Below, in pieces: positions 63,008-64,000 of a stretch of DNA of 64,000 nucleotides. The stretch spans positions 1-64,000 of the forward strand of contig JAQWFQ010000030.1 of assembly GCA_029238665.1 (NCBI GenBank). Direction: 5' to 3'. The position numbers were made by a program, and so were the translations under genes. The notes beneath the pieces are model-generated. The model had not been told where the DNA came from and ran no database searches. It worked only from the letters and a program-made list of their open reading frames with translations. Each line of letters opens with the position of its first letter. Within the stretch, counting starts at the first letter, position 1. The DNA comes from Crocinitomicaceae bacterium. GTDB lineage: Bacteria > Bacteroidota > Bacteroidia > Flavobacteriales_D > Crocinitomicaceae.

Positions 63008-64000
63008 TTTTTTAGGTAAAATAATTCGTCTCCACACCCTGTTCGTCTTATTAACACTAGGAGCCATAACTGCCTTAATACTATCCTACACTACCTCTTA
63101 CATTCACCCAACATCAGTACCATCCCTGCCTTTCTTTGGACTAGCGCACTGGTTAATACTCACCATAAACCTAACCTTATGCGTGTTTTGGGCGTTTAAA
63201 AAATCTAAATGGTTCATCGTTATAATTATCATTATTTCAGCGGGCATAAAGATCCACGTAAGAACATTCTCTTTTGGTGCAAATAGTCAAGCCACAAGCC
63301 AAAATGAACTTCGAATAATGAGTTATAATGTACATTTATTTGACTTATACAACCCCAATACGAACGAGAAGCATAAAACAAAAAACAAAATCATTGAACA
63401 TGTAAAAGATCGAAACCCTGACGTTGTATGTTTTCAAGAGTTTTATCAGCAAGACAGCCCCACCTCATTTGTAACAAAAGACACGATCCTTAAGATAATG
63501 GACTACAAGTATTATCATGAACGTTTTGCACGCAAACGAAGGGCTAGACAAAATGTTGGAGTAGCAATTTTTTCAAGACACCCTATAATCAAAGAAGGAA
63601 ATGTGCCATTTGAAGTACACAAAGGTAATTTCAACTACTGTATATACACTGATATTGTAAAAGAAACTGACACTTTTAGAGTCTACAACATACACCTACA
63701 GTCTATCCGACTTCAAAAAGAAGATTATGAAATATTTGAAACTGACTCCAACAGTAGAACCCCTTCTAACGTCACTAATTTAATCACCAAAATAAAAAAA
63801 GCATACCCAATACGTGCCAAACAAGCAGCGCGTGTTAAAAAACATATAGCGGCATCCCCTTACAAGGTAATTGTTTGTGGTGACTTCAACGATACACCTG
63901 TGTCATACTGTTACAATACCTTTAACAGCATATTAACCGATGCGTTTAGAAATACATCATTTGGAATTGGAGCAACTTACGCAGGCAGCTTACCTGCAAT
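63000..64000 (+). CDS. Endonuclease/exonuclease/phosphatase-family membrane protein, C-terminus cut by window
   Basis: The ORF begins at an ATG overlapping the rhomboid stop by 8 bp and is open to the right edge (333 codons seen). The N-terminal about 95 residues form two or three membrane helices. The EEP domain follows, with MSYNVHLFD, VVCFQEFYQ (metal-binding Glu), VGVAIFSRHP, IHLQS and CGDFNDTP (catalytic Asp/Asn). Family members cut nucleic acids or phosphoesters; the membrane anchor suggests a periplasm-facing or surface phosphoesterase. Substrate is unknown. It looks like the last seen gene of the mutL operon. The SDH-type His motif near the C-terminus is off the window. Confidence 0.88.
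   Translation, partial: MVNFLGKIIRLHTLFVLLTLGAITALILSYTTSYIHPTSVPSLPFFGLAHWLILTINLTLCVFWAFKKSKWFIVIIIIISAGIKIHVRTFSFGANSQATSQNELRIMSYNVHLFDLYNPNTNEKHKTKNKIIEHVKDRNPDVVCFQEFYQQDSPTSFVTKDTILKIMDYKYYHERFARKRRARQNVGVAIFSRHPIIKEGNVPFEVHKGNFNYCIYTDIVKETDTFRVYNIHLQSIRLQKEDYEIFETDSNSRTPSNVTNLITKIKKAYPIRAKQAARVKKHIAASPYKVIVCGDFNDTPVSYCYNTFNSILTDAFRNTSFGIGATYAGSLPA

Overview
The window reads as chromosome of a bacterium of the phylum Bacteroidota, most likely order Flavobacteriales. The grounds are: two secreted proteins with type A sorting domains of the type IX secretion system (T9SS); a bacillithiol glycosyltransferase (BshA); several family types that are typical of the phylum (DUF6702, DUF3078, CCC-motif membrane proteins, a GH3/serine-hydrolase fusion, M1 and M13 peptidases); -7 promoter boxes of the form TAnnTTTG; and AT-rich DNA with few Shine-Dalgarno sites. 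I see no rRNA, tRNA or CRISPR array. Apart from an IS3-family element cut by the left edge, the content looks like core genome rather than a mobile island.

Layout. 1-1418: IS3 element with orfA/orfB and a -1 frameshift signal. 1508-9774: two T9SS cargo proteins, a DUF4268 protein, a FemAB-like acyltransferase, a YdjM-type membrane hydrolase, a LysE exporter and a 55-bp inverted repeat. 9801-14102: a DEDDh exonuclease beside a probable restriction-fold nuclease, then DUF1801, a 48-aa protein, YchJ, a choline-kinase-like phosphotransferase and DUF1853. 14108-16822: a DEAD-box helicase, a cold-shock-domain protein with a long leader, and a cysteine-periodic lipoprotein. 16933-25478: class IV aminotransferase, rhomboid, L,D-transpeptidase, rpe, a secreted basic protein, a universal stress protein, a CvfB-like RNA-binding protein and a LytS/LytTR two-component pair. 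25633-35103: pyrG, yidC, a glycosyltransferase, DUF6702, M1 peptidase, a CarboxypepD_reg-like protein and mnmA.

35100-41633: an XRE regulator and a 79-aa protein that share an 11-bp upstream box; the tightly packed run ettA-VF530-pepD-DUF3820; and a cluster of small membrane proteins (DUF2752, two CCC-motif paralogues, one fused to a DUF5684-like domain, and a DUF4190-like protein). 41719-55940: lipoprotein, SF2 helicase, trxB, pcm, acyl-CoA carboxylase beta, elaA, M13 peptidase, an unannotated 51-aa gene, a BatA-like vWA protein, a DUF3078 outer-membrane protein, thiolase and bshA. 56029-64000: the GH3/serine hydrolase, then an operon of a small membrane protein, mutL, two rhomboids and an exo/endonuclease/phosphatase-family gene cut by the right edge.

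Most genes are housekeeping: nucleotide metabolism (pyrG, rpe), membrane-protein insertion (yidC), tRNA thiolation (mnmA), translation control (ettA), mismatch repair (mutL), redox and thiol chemistry (trxB, bshA), cell-wall recycling and cross-linking, and acyl-CoA metabolism. I found no convincing complete new defence or mobile system. The best leads are the period-6 cysteine lipoprotein, the XRE/79-aa pair with shared operator-like boxes, the CCC/DUF2752 membrane cluster, the predicted winged-helix nuclease paired with an exonuclease, promoters that sit almost on the start codon, and a MutL lacking the endonuclease signature.
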